Assembly: GCF_031451695.1 (NCBI RefSeq)
Contig: NZ_JARWAM010000004.1
Coordinates: forward strand, 283,288 to 347,287
Direction of reading: 5' to 3'
DNA: 64,000 nt
From: Franzmannia qiaohouensis
Lineage (GTDB): Bacteria > Pseudomonadota > Gammaproteobacteria > Pseudomonadales > Halomonadaceae
Position numbers and translations under genes: made by a program
The notes under the pieces: model-generated
Told to the model about the DNA's origin: nothing
What the model saw: only the letters and a program-made list of their open reading frames with translations
The model's database searches: none
In this document: piece after piece, positions 28,308 to 37,078 of the stretch
How positions within the stretch are numbered: the first letter of the stretch is position 1
Layout: each line of letters begins with the position of its first letter

Positions 28308-29522
28308 CTAGAGGATGATCGAGGTGTCGGTGGGTTCCTTGCCGTAGAAGTGCCGGTAGGCGGGCCCCTTGGGCGTGGTGTGCTCGAGGTGGAAGCCGAC
28401 GACGCGGTCGCAGTATTCGCGCTGATGCTCGACCACTCGGCGGAAGAAGTCGTCGTTGCCCGACTCGCGCTCGATCACCGTGTCCCAGGCGGCGAGCTGA
28501 GCCTCGAGCACCGAGTCGGGAGTGATATAGGTCTGTACTCCCTGCTCCTCGCGCATGGCGTTTAGGTCGCGCGGGTAGCGCTCCATGGCCTTCCAGTACA
28601 TCTCCGACGAGGCGGCCTTGGCGGCATACTGCAGGATCGCCCGGAACTCCTCGGGCAGCTCGTCGTGCCGCTGCTTGTTGAGGATGATCTCGAAGGATTC
28701 GCAGTCCTGATGGTAGCTGCGCAGCATCCAGGTCTTGCTGACATCGGGGAAGCCCAGCAGACGATCCGACGAGGGGTTGTTGAACTCGGCGCCGTCGAGC
28801 AGGCCGCGGTCCATGGCCGGGACGATGTCGCCGCCGCCCATGATCGTCACCGCCGCACCGAACTCGTTCATCAGGTCGGCGGCCAGCCCCACCGTGCGGT
28901 ACTTGAGGCCGCGCAGGTCGTCGGCGCCACTGATCGGCTCCTTGAACCAGCCCAGCGCCTGAGTCGGCATGGGCCCGGTGAGATAGCCCACCAGCGGCAG
29001 CTCCATCTGCTCGAGCAGTTCGTTGTAGAGCTCCATGCCACCACCGGTCCAGAACCATGCCAGGAACTGATGGGCATCCCAGCCGAACGGTGGCGGCGTG
29101 CCGAACAGCGAGAAGGCCTTGTGCTTGCCGTACCAGTAGGCCGACACCCCGTGGCCGCCGTCGAGGGCACCGGAGATCACCGCATCCTGCATCTGCAGGG
29201 CGCCTACCACCGCGCCGGCGGGCAGCAGGTTGAGGCGCAGGCGACCGCCGGACATCTCGTTGACAATGCGTACGTAGTCCGCCGCGAACTCGTGGAAGAT
29301 GTCCTGGTTGGGCCAGGTACTCTGGAAGCGAAGCGTGGTGGTCTCGGCCACGGCGATACTGGGAAAGCCCACCGCGGCGGCGGCGCCGACGGCAGCCGCT
29401 GAACCGGTAAGGAAGCGACGGCGTGAGGCATTGGGTGGCGTGGCGGCAGATTCTAGAGACGGCGTGGTGCTGGCGACTTCCACGGCAGATGTGGAAGCGC
29501 TTCGAGGCGTATCGTGAGTCAT
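28308..29522 (-). CDS. dctP: TRAP substrate-binding protein DctP, TakP/FcbT1-like, Tat-exported
   Basis: A 404-residue periplasmic binding protein. ATG 29522 with GGAG is chosen; an open frame extends 37 codons upstream without a ribosome site. A twin-arginine signal SRRRFLTGSAAAVGAAAAVGFPSIAVAE lies at residues about 30-57, preceded by a long Ser/Thr-rich tail. The core has GVSAYWYGKHKAFSLFG, GGGMELYNELLEQ and GGGDIVPAMDRGLLDGAEFNNP, the layout of the TakP/FcbT1 group that binds 2-oxo acids or aromatic carboxylates. The ligand is probably an organic acid. It precedes dctQ and dctM and faces betT across 450 nt. Confidence 0.88.
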   Translation of the reverse strand: MTHDTPRSASTSAVEVASTTPSLESAATPPNASRRRFLTGSAAAVGAAAAVGFPSIAVAETTTLRFQSTWPNQDIFHEFAADYVRIVNEMSGGRLRLNLLPAGAVVGALQMQDAVISGALDGGHGVSAYWYGKHKAFSLFGTPPPFGWDAHQFLAWFWTGGGMELYNELLEQMELPLVGYLTGPMPTQALGWFKEPISGADDLRGLKYRTVGLAADLMNEFGAAVTIMGGGDIVPAMDRGLLDGAEFNNPSSDRLLGFPDVSKTWMLRSYHQDCESFEIILNKQRHDELPEEFRAILQYAAKAASSEMYWKAMERYPRDLNAMREEQGVQTYITPDSVLEAQLAAWDTVIERESGNDDFFRRVVEHQREYCDRVVGFHLEHTTPKGPAYRHFYGKEPTDTSIIL

Positions 29523-29972
29523 TGGGTTCTCCAACGAGGCAGTTATCGTTATTTGGTTACCTACGCTGAACCGGGTCTCCTTCCCCAGAGGAGCGGCATG
29601 CGACCGATCGCGCGTCACCGGGGCATCCGGCACCCAACGCCTGACATATCACGATCAGTTACATCAGGTATAGCCGGGTAAAGAAGGATTGCAAGGCAGC
29701 GGCTCGCCTCTAGCGTTGAATTACAGTCAAGCATGCAGGTCCGTGACTGGGGGGTTGAAGGTACCTCTTGGGTCGGGTATTTTAATTGAACAATCAATCA
29801 ATAAAAAATTCCATCTTGTCCCGGCGCCTGACTACGCTCAGCTAGCCAACGCCAATCTGCAGTGACTCGGCACGCTGCTGCCGAAAGCGTCTCGCCCCAT
29901 GTCCCGATGCGTCACATCGCGGCCCAGCGCAGTGCGAGGCACCATATCAACAACGCTAAGGGAGTCTGCCCA
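29523..29972. promoter_or_regulatory. Divergent regulatory region between dctP and betT
   Basis: 450 nt without a credible gene. The betT side is AT-rich (29780-29815) and carries a palindrome described separately. The dctP side shows no clear symmetric site. It must hold promoters for both units. Confidence 0.5.
29785..29798. promoter_or_regulatory. Candidate BetI-type operator before betT
   Basis: Palindrome ATTGA-ACAA-TCAAT in an AT-rich tract, 174 nt before the betT start. It resembles ATTGAA-type inverted repeats bound by BetI (TetR family) at bet promoters. No betI gene is in the window, so a regulator elsewhere would be needed. Confidence 0.4.
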
Positions 29973-32003
29973 ATGGCGCATGACCAACATCCCCCCGAAC
30001 GCCGGGATCGGCTCAACCCGGCCGTCTTTCACGGCTCGGTGGCCGGCATCCTGGTATTCCTGGTCATTACCATGACCTTCACCGAGCAGGCCGGCGAGTT
30101 CTTCGACGCCGGCCTGGCCTGGGTAAGCGCCACCTTCGGCTGGTACTACATGCTGGCGGTGGTCGCCTACCTGGTGTTCGTGGTGCTGATCGGCTGCTCG
30201 CGGTTCGGCAGCATCCGCCTCGGCCCCGATCACTCGCGGCCGGAGTTCTCGCTACTCTCCTGGTCGGCAATGCTGTTCGCCGCCGGCATCGGCATCGACC
30301 TGCTGTTCTTCAGCGTCGCCGAGCCGGTCGCCCACTACCTGGCGCCGCCCGATCTCGACCCCGAGAGCCAGGCGGCCATGCGCGCCGCCGTGGTACAGAC
30401 CTTCATGCACTGGGGGCTGTCCGGCTGGGGGCTGTACGTGCTGATGGGCATGGCACTGGCCTATTTCAGCTATCGCCACCGCCTGCCGCTGGCGATCCGC
30501 AGCGCCCTCTACCCGCTGCTCGGCAAGCGCATCTACGGCCCCATCGGCCACGCCGTGGACATCACCGCGGTGATCTCCACGGTGTTCGGTATCGCCACCA
30601 GCCTCGGTATCGGGGTGATGCAGCTCAACTACGGCCTAACCTACATGTTTGGCGTGCCCGAGAGCCTCTCGGTGCAGGTGATCCTGATCGCGCTGGTGGT
30701 CATCATGGCGACCATCTCGGTGGTCAGCGGCGTCGAGAAGGGTATCCGCCGGCTCTCCGAATTCAACATGCTGCTGGCGCTGGCGCTGCTGCTGTTCGTG
30801 CTGTTCCAGGGCCACACCCTGCAGCTGCTCGACATGGTGGTCAACAACGCCGGCGACTATCTGTCCGGCTTTATCGCCAAGAGCTTCGACACCTACGCCT
30901 TCGCCGGCGAAGAGGCCCAGGAGTGGAAGATGTGGTGGACGATCTTCTTCTGGGGCTGGTGGATCGCCTGGACGCCGTTCGTTGGCCTGTTCCTGGCGCG
31001 CATCTCGCGCGGGCGTACCATCCGCGAGTTCGTGGCAGGCGCGCTGGGTATCCCGCTGGCGTTCATGATGGTGTGGATGTCGGTGTTCGGTAACAGCGGT
31101 ATCGAGCTGGTCGCCAACCAGGGCGTCGCCGAACTCGGCGAACAGGCCCTGAGCACCCCGCAGACCACGCTCTACACCCTGCTCGAGTACTACCCTTGGG
31201 TGGGCCTGACCGCGGCGGTGGTGACCGTGCTCGGCATCGTCTTCTTCATCACCTCGGCGGACTCCGGGGCGCTGGTGCTAGCCAACTTCACCTCGATCCT
31301 CTCCGACGTCAACCACGACGCGCCGGTGACCCTGCGCATCTTCTGGTCGGCGGTGATCGGTCTGATCACCATCGCCCTGCTGATGGCCGGCGGGCTGGCG
31401 GCGCTGCAGAGCGCCGTGGTGATCACCGCCCTGCCGTTCTCGCTGGTGATCTTCGCGATCATGGCCGGCATGTATCGCGCGCTGCGCATGGAGGGCGACA
31501 AGGCCGATGCCCGCCGTCGCATCGCCGGCACCGCACCGGGCGGCGACTGGCGCGAGCGCCTCGACCGCGCGCTGGATACCTCCAACCGCGCCGGCGCCGC
31601 GGCGACCATCGAACACTCGATCCGTCCAGCGCTGACCCAGTTCGCCCAGGAGCTGGAGGGTCGCGGCCAGGTCGCCAACGTCAGCGAGGAGCAGGTCGAG
31701 GGCGAGCCGCTGCCGCGCCTGACCCTGCAGGTCGAGCTCGAGAACGCGCCGTTCTTCGTCTATCAGGTGTGCCCGCATCGCATGCGCACGCCGAGCTTCC
31801 TGCCGGTGGACGACGACTACTACGTGCGCCTCGACGTCTACCTCGCCGAAGGTGGCACCGGCCAGGACCTCAACGGCTACACCCGCGGCCAGGTGATCGG
31901 CGACGTGCTGGCCGAGTACGAGCGCCACCTGCACTTCCTGGCGCTGGCCGGTGAGAACGGCAGCGTCCCCGCCATGCCCGGGTCGGTGGGCGACTCGCCC
32001 TGA
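29973..32003 (+). CDS. betT: High-affinity choline transporter BetT (BCCT family)
   Basis: A 676-residue carrier, nearly the same length as E. coli BetT (677). ATG 29973 follows AAGGGAG. Twelve helices carry the BCCT signature IFFWGWWIAWTPFVGLFLARISRGRTIREFV. Long stretches such as SRFGSIRLGPDHSRPEFSLLSWSAMLFAAGIGIDLLFFSVAEP and FFITSADSGALVLANFTS follow BetT closely. The C-terminal 170 residues form a cytosolic tail like the BetT regulatory domain that senses osmotic strength. It would import choline for glycine betaine synthesis. No betA, betB or betI is present here; related substrates (betaine, ectoine) cannot be fully excluded. Confidence 0.88.
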   Translation: MAHDQHPPERRDRLNPAVFHGSVAGILVFLVITMTFTEQAGEFFDAGLAWVSATFGWYYMLAVVAYLVFVVLIGCSRFGSIRLGPDHSRPEFSLLSWSAMLFAAGIGIDLLFFSVAEPVAHYLAPPDLDPESQAAMRAAVVQTFMHWGLSGWGLYVLMGMALAYFSYRHRLPLAIRSALYPLLGKRIYGPIGHAVDITAVISTVFGIATSLGIGVMQLNYGLTYMFGVPESLSVQVILIALVVIMATISVVSGVEKGIRRLSEFNMLLALALLLFVLFQGHTLQLLDMVVNNAGDYLSGFIAKSFDTYAFAGEEAQEWKMWWTIFFWGWWIAWTPFVGLFLARISRGRTIREFVAGALGIPLAFMMVWMSVFGNSGIELVANQGVAELGEQALSTPQTTLYTLLEYYPWVGLTAAVVTVLGIVFFITSADSGALVLANFTSILSDVNHDAPVTLRIFWSAVIGLITIALLMAGGLAALQSAVVITALPFSLVIFAIMAGMYRALRMEGDKADARRRIAGTAPGGDWRERLDRALDTSNRAGAAATIEHSIRPALTQFAQELEGRGQVANVSEEQVEGEPLPRLTLQVELENAPFFVYQVCPHRMRTPSFLPVDDDYYVRLDVYLAEGGTGQDLNGYTRGQVIGDVLAEYERHLHFLALAGENGSVPAMPGSVGDSP

Positions 32004-32181
32004 TCCTCTCCCTGGCAGTCAAACCATGCGGCGACTCTTCGGAGTCGCCGCTTGCGTTAACGCCCAGGTGATCGCAGCGGCCCCAAGCGACGGGCACCGG
32101 TGGCAGTTGCACCCCCGCGAGTAGCATGGAACACTGTTCGGCAACCCTATCTCACGGCCACTGGCCGATATTCGGATTATC

Positions 32182-33246
32182 GTGACGACACCCCTTATTT
32201 CAACATCGCGCCCCCTATGGCTGGCCCCGCTGGCGCTGAGCATTGCCCTTGCCAGCGGCTCACTGCTGGCCGATAACGGCAGCGACTGGCCTCAGGGCCA
32301 CTACCCGCTGCCCGAAGACGGCAATATCATCGGCGAGCGCTACACCGTCGAGGTCGAGGGCGACGAGACCCTGCTCGATATCGCCCGCGCCCACAACGTC
32401 GGCTATGAAGAGATTCGCGCCGCCAACCCGGAGGTCAGCATCTGGATTCCCGGCGACGGCACCGAGGTGGTGATTCCGGCCAAGCACATCCTGCCCGACG
32501 CCCCCCGCGAGGGGCTGGTGGTGAATCTGGCCGAGCTGCGGCTCTACTACTTTCCGCCCACCGGCAACGGCGAGACGCCGCGGGTCGAGACCTACCCCAT
32601 CGGCATCGGCCGCGAGGGCTTCAATACGCCGCTGGGCACCACCGAGACCACCATGCGCCTCGAGGACCCGGCCTGGTACCCGCCGCGCTCGATGCGCGAA
32701 GAGGCCGCCGAGCGCGGTGAGCCCGCACCGGCGGTGGTCCCGCCCGGGCCCGACAACCCGCTGGGCCGCCACGCCATCCTGCTGGATATTCCCGGCTACC
32801 TGATCCACGGCACCAACATGCCCGACGGCATCGGCATGCGCGCTAGCCGTGGCTGTATCCGCATGTACCCGGAGGACATCGAACACCTCTATCGCAATAT
32901 CCCCAACGGCACCGCGGTCAATATCATCGACGACCACTTCAAGGTCGGCTGGGAGGAGGACACGCTCTACGTCCAGGCCTTCGCCCCCGCCGAGCAGCGC
33001 GAGGATGCCCTGACCCACCTGCTCGATCCCTTCGACCGCCTGCATCAGGCGCTCGGCGACGATCTCCCGGACATCGACTACGGTCAGCTACGCGAGATCA
33101 TGGAGACCGCCAACGGCGAGCTGGTGGCGGTCTATCCCCCGCCGGAACCGGTCGAGGAGGAGCCAGAGGTGCCGGAGCCCGGCGGTATCTATCGCTATGT
33201 CCTGGATGCCCCGGGCGGCATGTACCAGGAGCTGGTGGCCGGCTAA
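32182..33246 (+). CDS. L,D-transpeptidase, YbiS/ErfK family
   Basis: A 354-residue exported enzyme beginning at GTG 32182, immediately followed by a signal peptide ending near LLADN (residue about 31). A LysM-like module (residues about 53-100, YTVEVEGDETLLDIARAHNVGYEEIRAANPEV) precedes the YkuD catalytic domain. The catalytic His-Cys segment is HGTNMPDGIGMRASRGCIRMYPEDIEHLY. Such enzymes make 3-3 crosslinks or attach Braun-type lipoproteins to peptidoglycan in the periplasm. The C-terminal tail is proline- and glutamate-rich. The ribosome site is weak. It is 178 nt after betT and ends at a strong hairpin shared with the converging aldehyde dehydrogenase. Confidence 0.88.
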   Translation: MTTPLISTSRPLWLAPLALSIALASGSLLADNGSDWPQGHYPLPEDGNIIGERYTVEVEGDETLLDIARAHNVGYEEIRAANPEVSIWIPGDGTEVVIPAKHILPDAPREGLVVNLAELRLYYFPPTGNGETPRVETYPIGIGREGFNTPLGTTETTMRLEDPAWYPPRSMREEAAERGEPAPAVVPPGPDNPLGRHAILLDIPGYLIHGTNMPDGIGMRASRGCIRMYPEDIEHLYRNIPNGTAVNIIDDHFKVGWEEDTLYVQAFAPAEQREDALTHLLDPFDRLHQALGDDLPDIDYGQLREIMETANGELVAVYPPPEPVEEEPEVPEPGGIYRYVLDAPGGMYQELVAG

Positions 33247-33274
33247 GCCGGCGGCTTGCAGTGTCCAGCAACGC

Positions 33275-33332
33275 CAAGGGCGCGACCTAAGTCGCGCCCT
33301 TGCTGGTTGAAATACCCCGGCGTGGGCCGGGG
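33275..33332. terminator. Bidirectional hairpins between the transpeptidase and aldB
   Basis: A 12-bp stem (33275-33286 with 33291-33302, loop CTAA) is followed by a second hairpin CCCCGG/CCGGGG (33315-33320, 33327-33332), between two converging genes. There is no strong U tract on either side. Confidence 0.65.
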
Positions 33333-33340
33333 CGGCAGGC

Positions 33341-34861
33341 TCAGAAGAAGCCGAGCGGGTTGATGTCGTAGCTGACCAGCAGGTTCTTGGTCTGCTGGTA
33401 GTGCTCCAGGGCCATCTTGTGGTTCTCGCGGCCAATCCCGGACTTCTTGTAGCCGCCGAAGGCGGCGTGGGCCGGATACTGATGGTAGCAGTTGGTCCAC
33501 ACACGACCGGCCTGGATGCCACGCCCCATGCGGAAGGCGACGTTGATATCGCGGGTCCACAGGCCGGCGCCAAGGCCGAACTCGGTGTCGTTGGCAATGG
33601 CCAGGGCTTCTTCCTGGTCCTTGAAGGTGGTCACTGCCACCACCGGACCGAAGATCTCCTCCTGGAAGACGCGCATCTTGTTGTGGCCCTTGAGCAGCGT
33701 CGGCTGGATATAGAAGCCGCTGTTGAGCGCATCGTCCATGGTCTCCTTACCCCCACCGGTGAGGAACTCGGCGCCCTCCTCGCGAGCGATGTCCATGTAC
33801 GACATGATCTTGTCGAACTGCTCTTCGGAGGCCTGGGCGCCGACCTGCACATCGGTGTCGAGCGGATTGCCGCGCTTGATCGACAGGGTGCGCTCCATGA
33901 CCTTGGCCATGAATTCGTCGTAGATGCTCTCCTGGATCAGCGCTCGCGACGGGCAGGTACAGACCTCGCCCTGGTTGAAGAAGGCTAGCACCAACCCTTC
34001 CGCCGCCTTGTCGATGAACTCCGGCTCGGCGTTCATGATGTCGGCGAAGTAGATATTCGGCGACTTGCCGCCCAGCTCCACGGTGGAGGGGATGATGTTC
34101 TCGGCGGCGCACTTGAGCACATGCCCGCCGACCGGCGTGGAGCCGGTGAAGGCGATCTTGGCGATACGCTTGCTGGTGGCCAGCGCCTGGCCCGCCTCGG
34201 CGCCGTAACCGTTGACGATGTTGACTACCCCCGGCGGCAGCAGGTCGCCTACCAGCTTCATCAGCTCGAGAATCGAGGCTGGGGTCTGCTCGGCGGGCTT
34301 GAGTACCACGCAGTTACCGGCGGCCAACGCCGGCGCCAGCTTCCAGGTGGCCATCAGGATCGGGAAATTCCAGGGAATGATCTGGCCCACCACGCCCAGC
34401 GGCTCGTGGAAGTGATAGGCGACGGTGTTGTTGTCGATGGCGCTTGACGTGTCTTCCTGGGCACGGATACAGCCGGCAAAGTAGCGGAAGTGATCGACGG
34501 CCAGGGGCAGGTCGGCATTGATTGTCTCGCGCACCGCCTTGCCGTTGTCCCAGGTTTCGGCCACGGCAAGCATCTCGATGTTCTGCTCGATGCGATCGGC
34601 GATCTTGAGCAGGATATTGGAGCGTTCAGTGGTCGAGGTCCTGCCCCAGGCAGGGGCGGCCTGATGGGCGGCATCCAGCGCCTTTTCGATATCCTCGGCG
34701 GTGGAGCGAGGGATCTGGCAGAACACCTCGCCGTTGACCGGGCTGACGTTGTCGAAATACTGGCCCTTCACCGGCGGTACGAACTCACCGCCAATATAGT
34801 TGCCGTAGCGCTCATCGTAGGTAATCACGGATCCGGGTTGACCGGGATTGGCATAGATCAT
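33341..34861 (-). CDS. aldB: NAD-dependent aldehyde dehydrogenase, ExaC/AldB type
   Basis: A 506-residue enzyme; ATG 34861 starts MIYANPGQPGSVITYDERYGNYIGGEFVPP, the standard N-terminus of acetaldehyde dehydrogenases of this group. The open frame extends further upstream but lacks homology. The general-base Glu lies in VELGGKSPNIYF, and the catalytic Cys in NQGEVCTCPSRALI is diagnostic of the AldB/ExaC branch. It oxidises acetaldehyde and similar aldehydes made from alcohols. It is transcribed away from a LuxR-type response regulator across 166 nt. This resembles exaC and its regulators in the Pseudomonas ethanol-oxidation system, where expression depends on a two-component cascade. Confidence 0.9.
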   Translation of the reverse strand: MIYANPGQPGSVITYDERYGNYIGGEFVPPVKGQYFDNVSPVNGEVFCQIPRSTAEDIEKALDAAHQAAPAWGRTSTTERSNILLKIADRIEQNIEMLAVAETWDNGKAVRETINADLPLAVDHFRYFAGCIRAQEDTSSAIDNNTVAYHFHEPLGVVGQIIPWNFPILMATWKLAPALAAGNCVVLKPAEQTPASILELMKLVGDLLPPGVVNIVNGYGAEAGQALATSKRIAKIAFTGSTPVGGHVLKCAAENIIPSTVELGGKSPNIYFADIMNAEPEFIDKAAEGLVLAFFNQGEVCTCPSRALIQESIYDEFMAKVMERTLSIKRGNPLDTDVQVGAQASEEQFDKIMSYMDIAREEGAEFLTGGGKETMDDALNSGFYIQPTLLKGHNKMRVFQEEIFGPVVAVTTFKDQEEALAIANDTEFGLGAGLWTRDINVAFRMGRGIQAGRVWTNCYHQYPAHAAFGGYKKSGIGRENHKMALEHYQQTKNLLVSYDINPLGFF

Positions 34862-35027
34862 GGCGTTGCTCCTGTCGGTTATCGCTATTGTCGTTATGGC
34901 TGATGCTCGCTTCAGTGTTGGACAGGCCGGCACTTCGCGACATACTGCCATGGCAGGAGCTAGCCTCCTCCCTTGGTAGGAGGCGCCGCCTCCGATACCG
35001 CCAGCCAACACAAGGAGCGCGCCACGC

Positions 35028-35672
35028 ATGTACCGGCTGCTGGTCGCCGACGACCACCCCCTGTTTCGCGAAGCGATGGTCGCGGTCATCGCCCGCGGAC
35101 TCAGCGGCAGCGAGACCCTTGAAGCCGCCAGTCTCGGCGCTGCCCTCGAGGTCGTGGCGCAGCACGACGACCTCGACCTGGCGCTGCTCGACCTCGGTCT
35201 GCCCGATGCCGAAGGCCTCAGTGGCCTGGCCCAGCTGCGCCAGGCCGTGCCGTGGCTGCCGGTGGTGATCGTCTCCGCTGAACAGCACAAGCACACCATT
35301 CTCGAGGCGCTGAACCTCGGCGCGGTGGGCTATATTCCCAAGTCGACGCCGCGCGATACCCTGCTCGTGGCGCTGCAACAGATCCTCGCCGGCCAGGTCT
35401 ATCTGCCGCCGGATATCATGCGCACCGGCACTCCGCCGGCCAGCACCGCTTCGCCCCCCGAGCATCATCCCCTGGCCTCGCTCACCGACAAGCAGCGTGA
35501 GGTGCTGGCGCACATGGTCAAGGGTGAGTCCAACAAGATGATCGCCTACCGCCTCGACATCGCCGAAACCACCGTCAAGACCCACGTCTCGGCGATCCTG
35601 CGCAAGCTCCGGGTAAGCAGCCGAGTCCAGGCGATCCTGCTCGCCAGTGAACGCGACGATGGCTCCCGCTAG
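35028..35672 (+). CDS. LuxR/NarL-family response regulator
   Basis: A 214-residue regulator with AAGGAG ten bases before ATG 35028. The receiver domain (residues 1-118) has VADDHPLF, the phosphorylated Asp in LALLDLGLPDAEG and Lys in GYIPKSTPRDTLLVAL. The C-terminal LuxR helix-turn-helix reads LTDKQREVLAHMVKGESNKMIAYRLDIAETTVKTHVSAILRKL. It resembles the AgmR/ExaE regulators that turn on alcohol and aldehyde oxidation genes. It lies divergent to aldB and upstream of a PQQ dehydrogenase and, on the other strand, a soluble hybrid kinase that may phosphorylate it. Confidence 0.87.
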   Translation: MYRLLVADDHPLFREAMVAVIARGLSGSETLEAASLGAALEVVAQHDDLDLALLDLGLPDAEGLSGLAQLRQAVPWLPVVIVSAEQHKHTILEALNLGAVGYIPKSTPRDTLLVALQQILAGQVYLPPDIMRTGTPPASTASPPEHHPLASLTDKQREVLAHMVKGESNKMIAYRLDIAETTVKTHVSAILRKLRVSSRVQAILLASERDDGSR

Positions 35673-35712
35673 CCACACCACTTGCCAGCTCGACAGGGCT
35701 TTCCTAGGCTGA

Positions 35713-35743
35713 GGGTCGGGCACGGATTGCCCGCGCCCGACCC
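35713..35743 (+). terminator. Terminator after the response regulator
   Basis: GGGTCGGGC (35713-35721) pairs with GCCCGACCC (35735-35743) around a 13-nt loop, 41 nt after the stop codon and 28 nt before the next start. The U tract is weak (TTC), so it may attenuate rather than stop. Confidence 0.55.
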
Positions 35744-35770
35744 TTCATCGCCTGCAAGGAGCACTGCGAT

Positions 35771-37057
35771 ATGACATTACCCGTCCCCCAAGATCGCTTT
35801 CCCAGGACACTCCCGCGGCTGGCGCTCGCCGTGATGCTGGCCTCGGCCTACGGCGTGGCCTATGCCGACGACAACGACGCCAATGACAACGGCGACGAGC
35901 GCGCCAGCGTCAGCGTGGCCGACGACGACGAGGTCATCAGCGACTACGACAGCGAAGAGGCCACGCTGCGTGTCACCCAGATGGTCAGCGGGCTGGAGCA
36001 CCCCTGGTCGATGGCATGGCTGCCCGACGACCGCATGCTGGTCACCGAGCGCCCCGGCAATCTCTACCTGATCGACGGCGACGAGGTGACCGCACTCGGC
36101 AACCTGCCCGAGATCGACACCGACGAGGACCAGCTCACCGCCCCCGAAGGCGGCAACCAGGGTGGCCTGCTGGACGTAGCGGTGCACCCCGACTATGCCG
36201 ACAACGGCTGGATCTACTTCACCTACTCGAGCCCCGGCGACGACGACGGTGTCACCAGTGACGACCACTACGGCACCGCCACCGCGCTGGCGCGTGCACG
36301 CCTCGACGAAGAGAACGGTGAACTGACCGACGTCGAGACGCTCTATGCCCAATCGCCGCGCACCGAGCCCGGCCGTCACTACGGCTCGCGAATCTCCTTC
36401 CCGGGCGATGGCAGCGTGCTGTTCTCGATCGGCGACCGCGGGCTGCGTGCCCCTTCCCAGGATCTCAGCGACCCGGCAGGCTCATTGATTCGCCTGCTAG
36501 AGGACGGCGGCGCGCACCCCGACAATCCCTTCGTCAACCAGGCGCCCGGCAATCTGCGCCCCGAGATCTACTCCTTTGGCCATCGCAACAAGCAGGGGCT
36601 GGCCATCCACCCCGACAGCGGCGAGCTGTGGGCCATCGACCATGGCCCCTCCGGCGGCGACCTGCTCTACCGGCTGGAGGCCGGCGCCAACTACGGCTGG
36701 CCGCAGGTGGCCTTCGGCAGCGACTACAGCACCGGCGAATTCATCGGCATCGGCCGCGAGGCGCCGGGTGTGACCGAGCCCGCCCACTGGTGGGAAGACT
36801 CCATGGCTCCATCGGGCATGGCTTTCTACAGCGGCGACGATATCGCCGAGTGGCAGGGCAACCTGTTCGTCGGCTCGCTATACCGGGAACAGCTGCACCG
36901 GCTGGTACTCGATGGCAATAGCGTCGCCCATGAAGAGGTGTTGCTTGAAGAGGAGCTGGGCCGTATCCGCGACGTGCGCCAGGGGCCGGACGGCATGCTC
37001 TACGTGCTCACCGACGAGTCCGACGGCGGCCTCTACCGCCTCTCTCCCGCCGACTGA
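35771..37057 (+). CDS. PQQ-dependent soluble aldose sugar dehydrogenase
   Basis: A 428-residue protein with AAGGAG before the start. An N-terminal export signal (residues about 12-33) is followed by a very acidic segment rich in Asp (residues 34-60), as in secreted proteins of halophiles. The six-bladed propeller of the GSDH/Asd (YliI) family shows SGLEHPWSMAWLPDDRMLVTERPG, GGLLDVAVHPDYADNGWIYFTYS, RISFPGDGSVLFSIGDRG, GHRNKQGLAIHP and ANYGWPQVAFG. The family oxidises aldose sugars in the periplasm with PQQ. No PQQ biosynthesis genes are in the window. Confidence 0.87.
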   Translation: MTLPVPQDRFPRTLPRLALAVMLASAYGVAYADDNDANDNGDERASVSVADDDEVISDYDSEEATLRVTQMVSGLEHPWSMAWLPDDRMLVTERPGNLYLIDGDEVTALGNLPEIDTDEDQLTAPEGGNQGGLLDVAVHPDYADNGWIYFTYSSPGDDDGVTSDDHYGTATALARARLDEENGELTDVETLYAQSPRTEPGRHYGSRISFPGDGSVLFSIGDRGLRAPSQDLSDPAGSLIRLLEDGGAHPDNPFVNQAPGNLRPEIYSFGHRNKQGLAIHPDSGELWAIDHGPSGGDLLYRLEAGANYGWPQVAFGSDYSTGEFIGIGREAPGVTEPAHWWEDSMAPSGMAFYSGDDIAEWQGNLFVGSLYREQLHRLVLDGNSVAHEEVLLEEELGRIRDVRQGPDGMLYVLTDESDGGLYRLSPAD

Positions 37058-37078
37058 TGCCCGTACCCGGCGGGCACC

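Noticed and set aside
33341..34861. The aldehyde dehydrogenase as DoeC of the ectoine pathway
   Set aside because: The GEVCTCPSR active-site motif and the MIYANPGQ-type N-terminus place it with AldB/ExaC, and it is 27 kb from the doe genes beside alcohol-type regulators.
34963..34984. Hairpin GCCTCCT/AGGAGGC in the aldB-response regulator gap as an operator
   Set aside because: It may simply reflect the purine-rich ribosome-site region and chance pairing; there is no second copy or known motif to support it.
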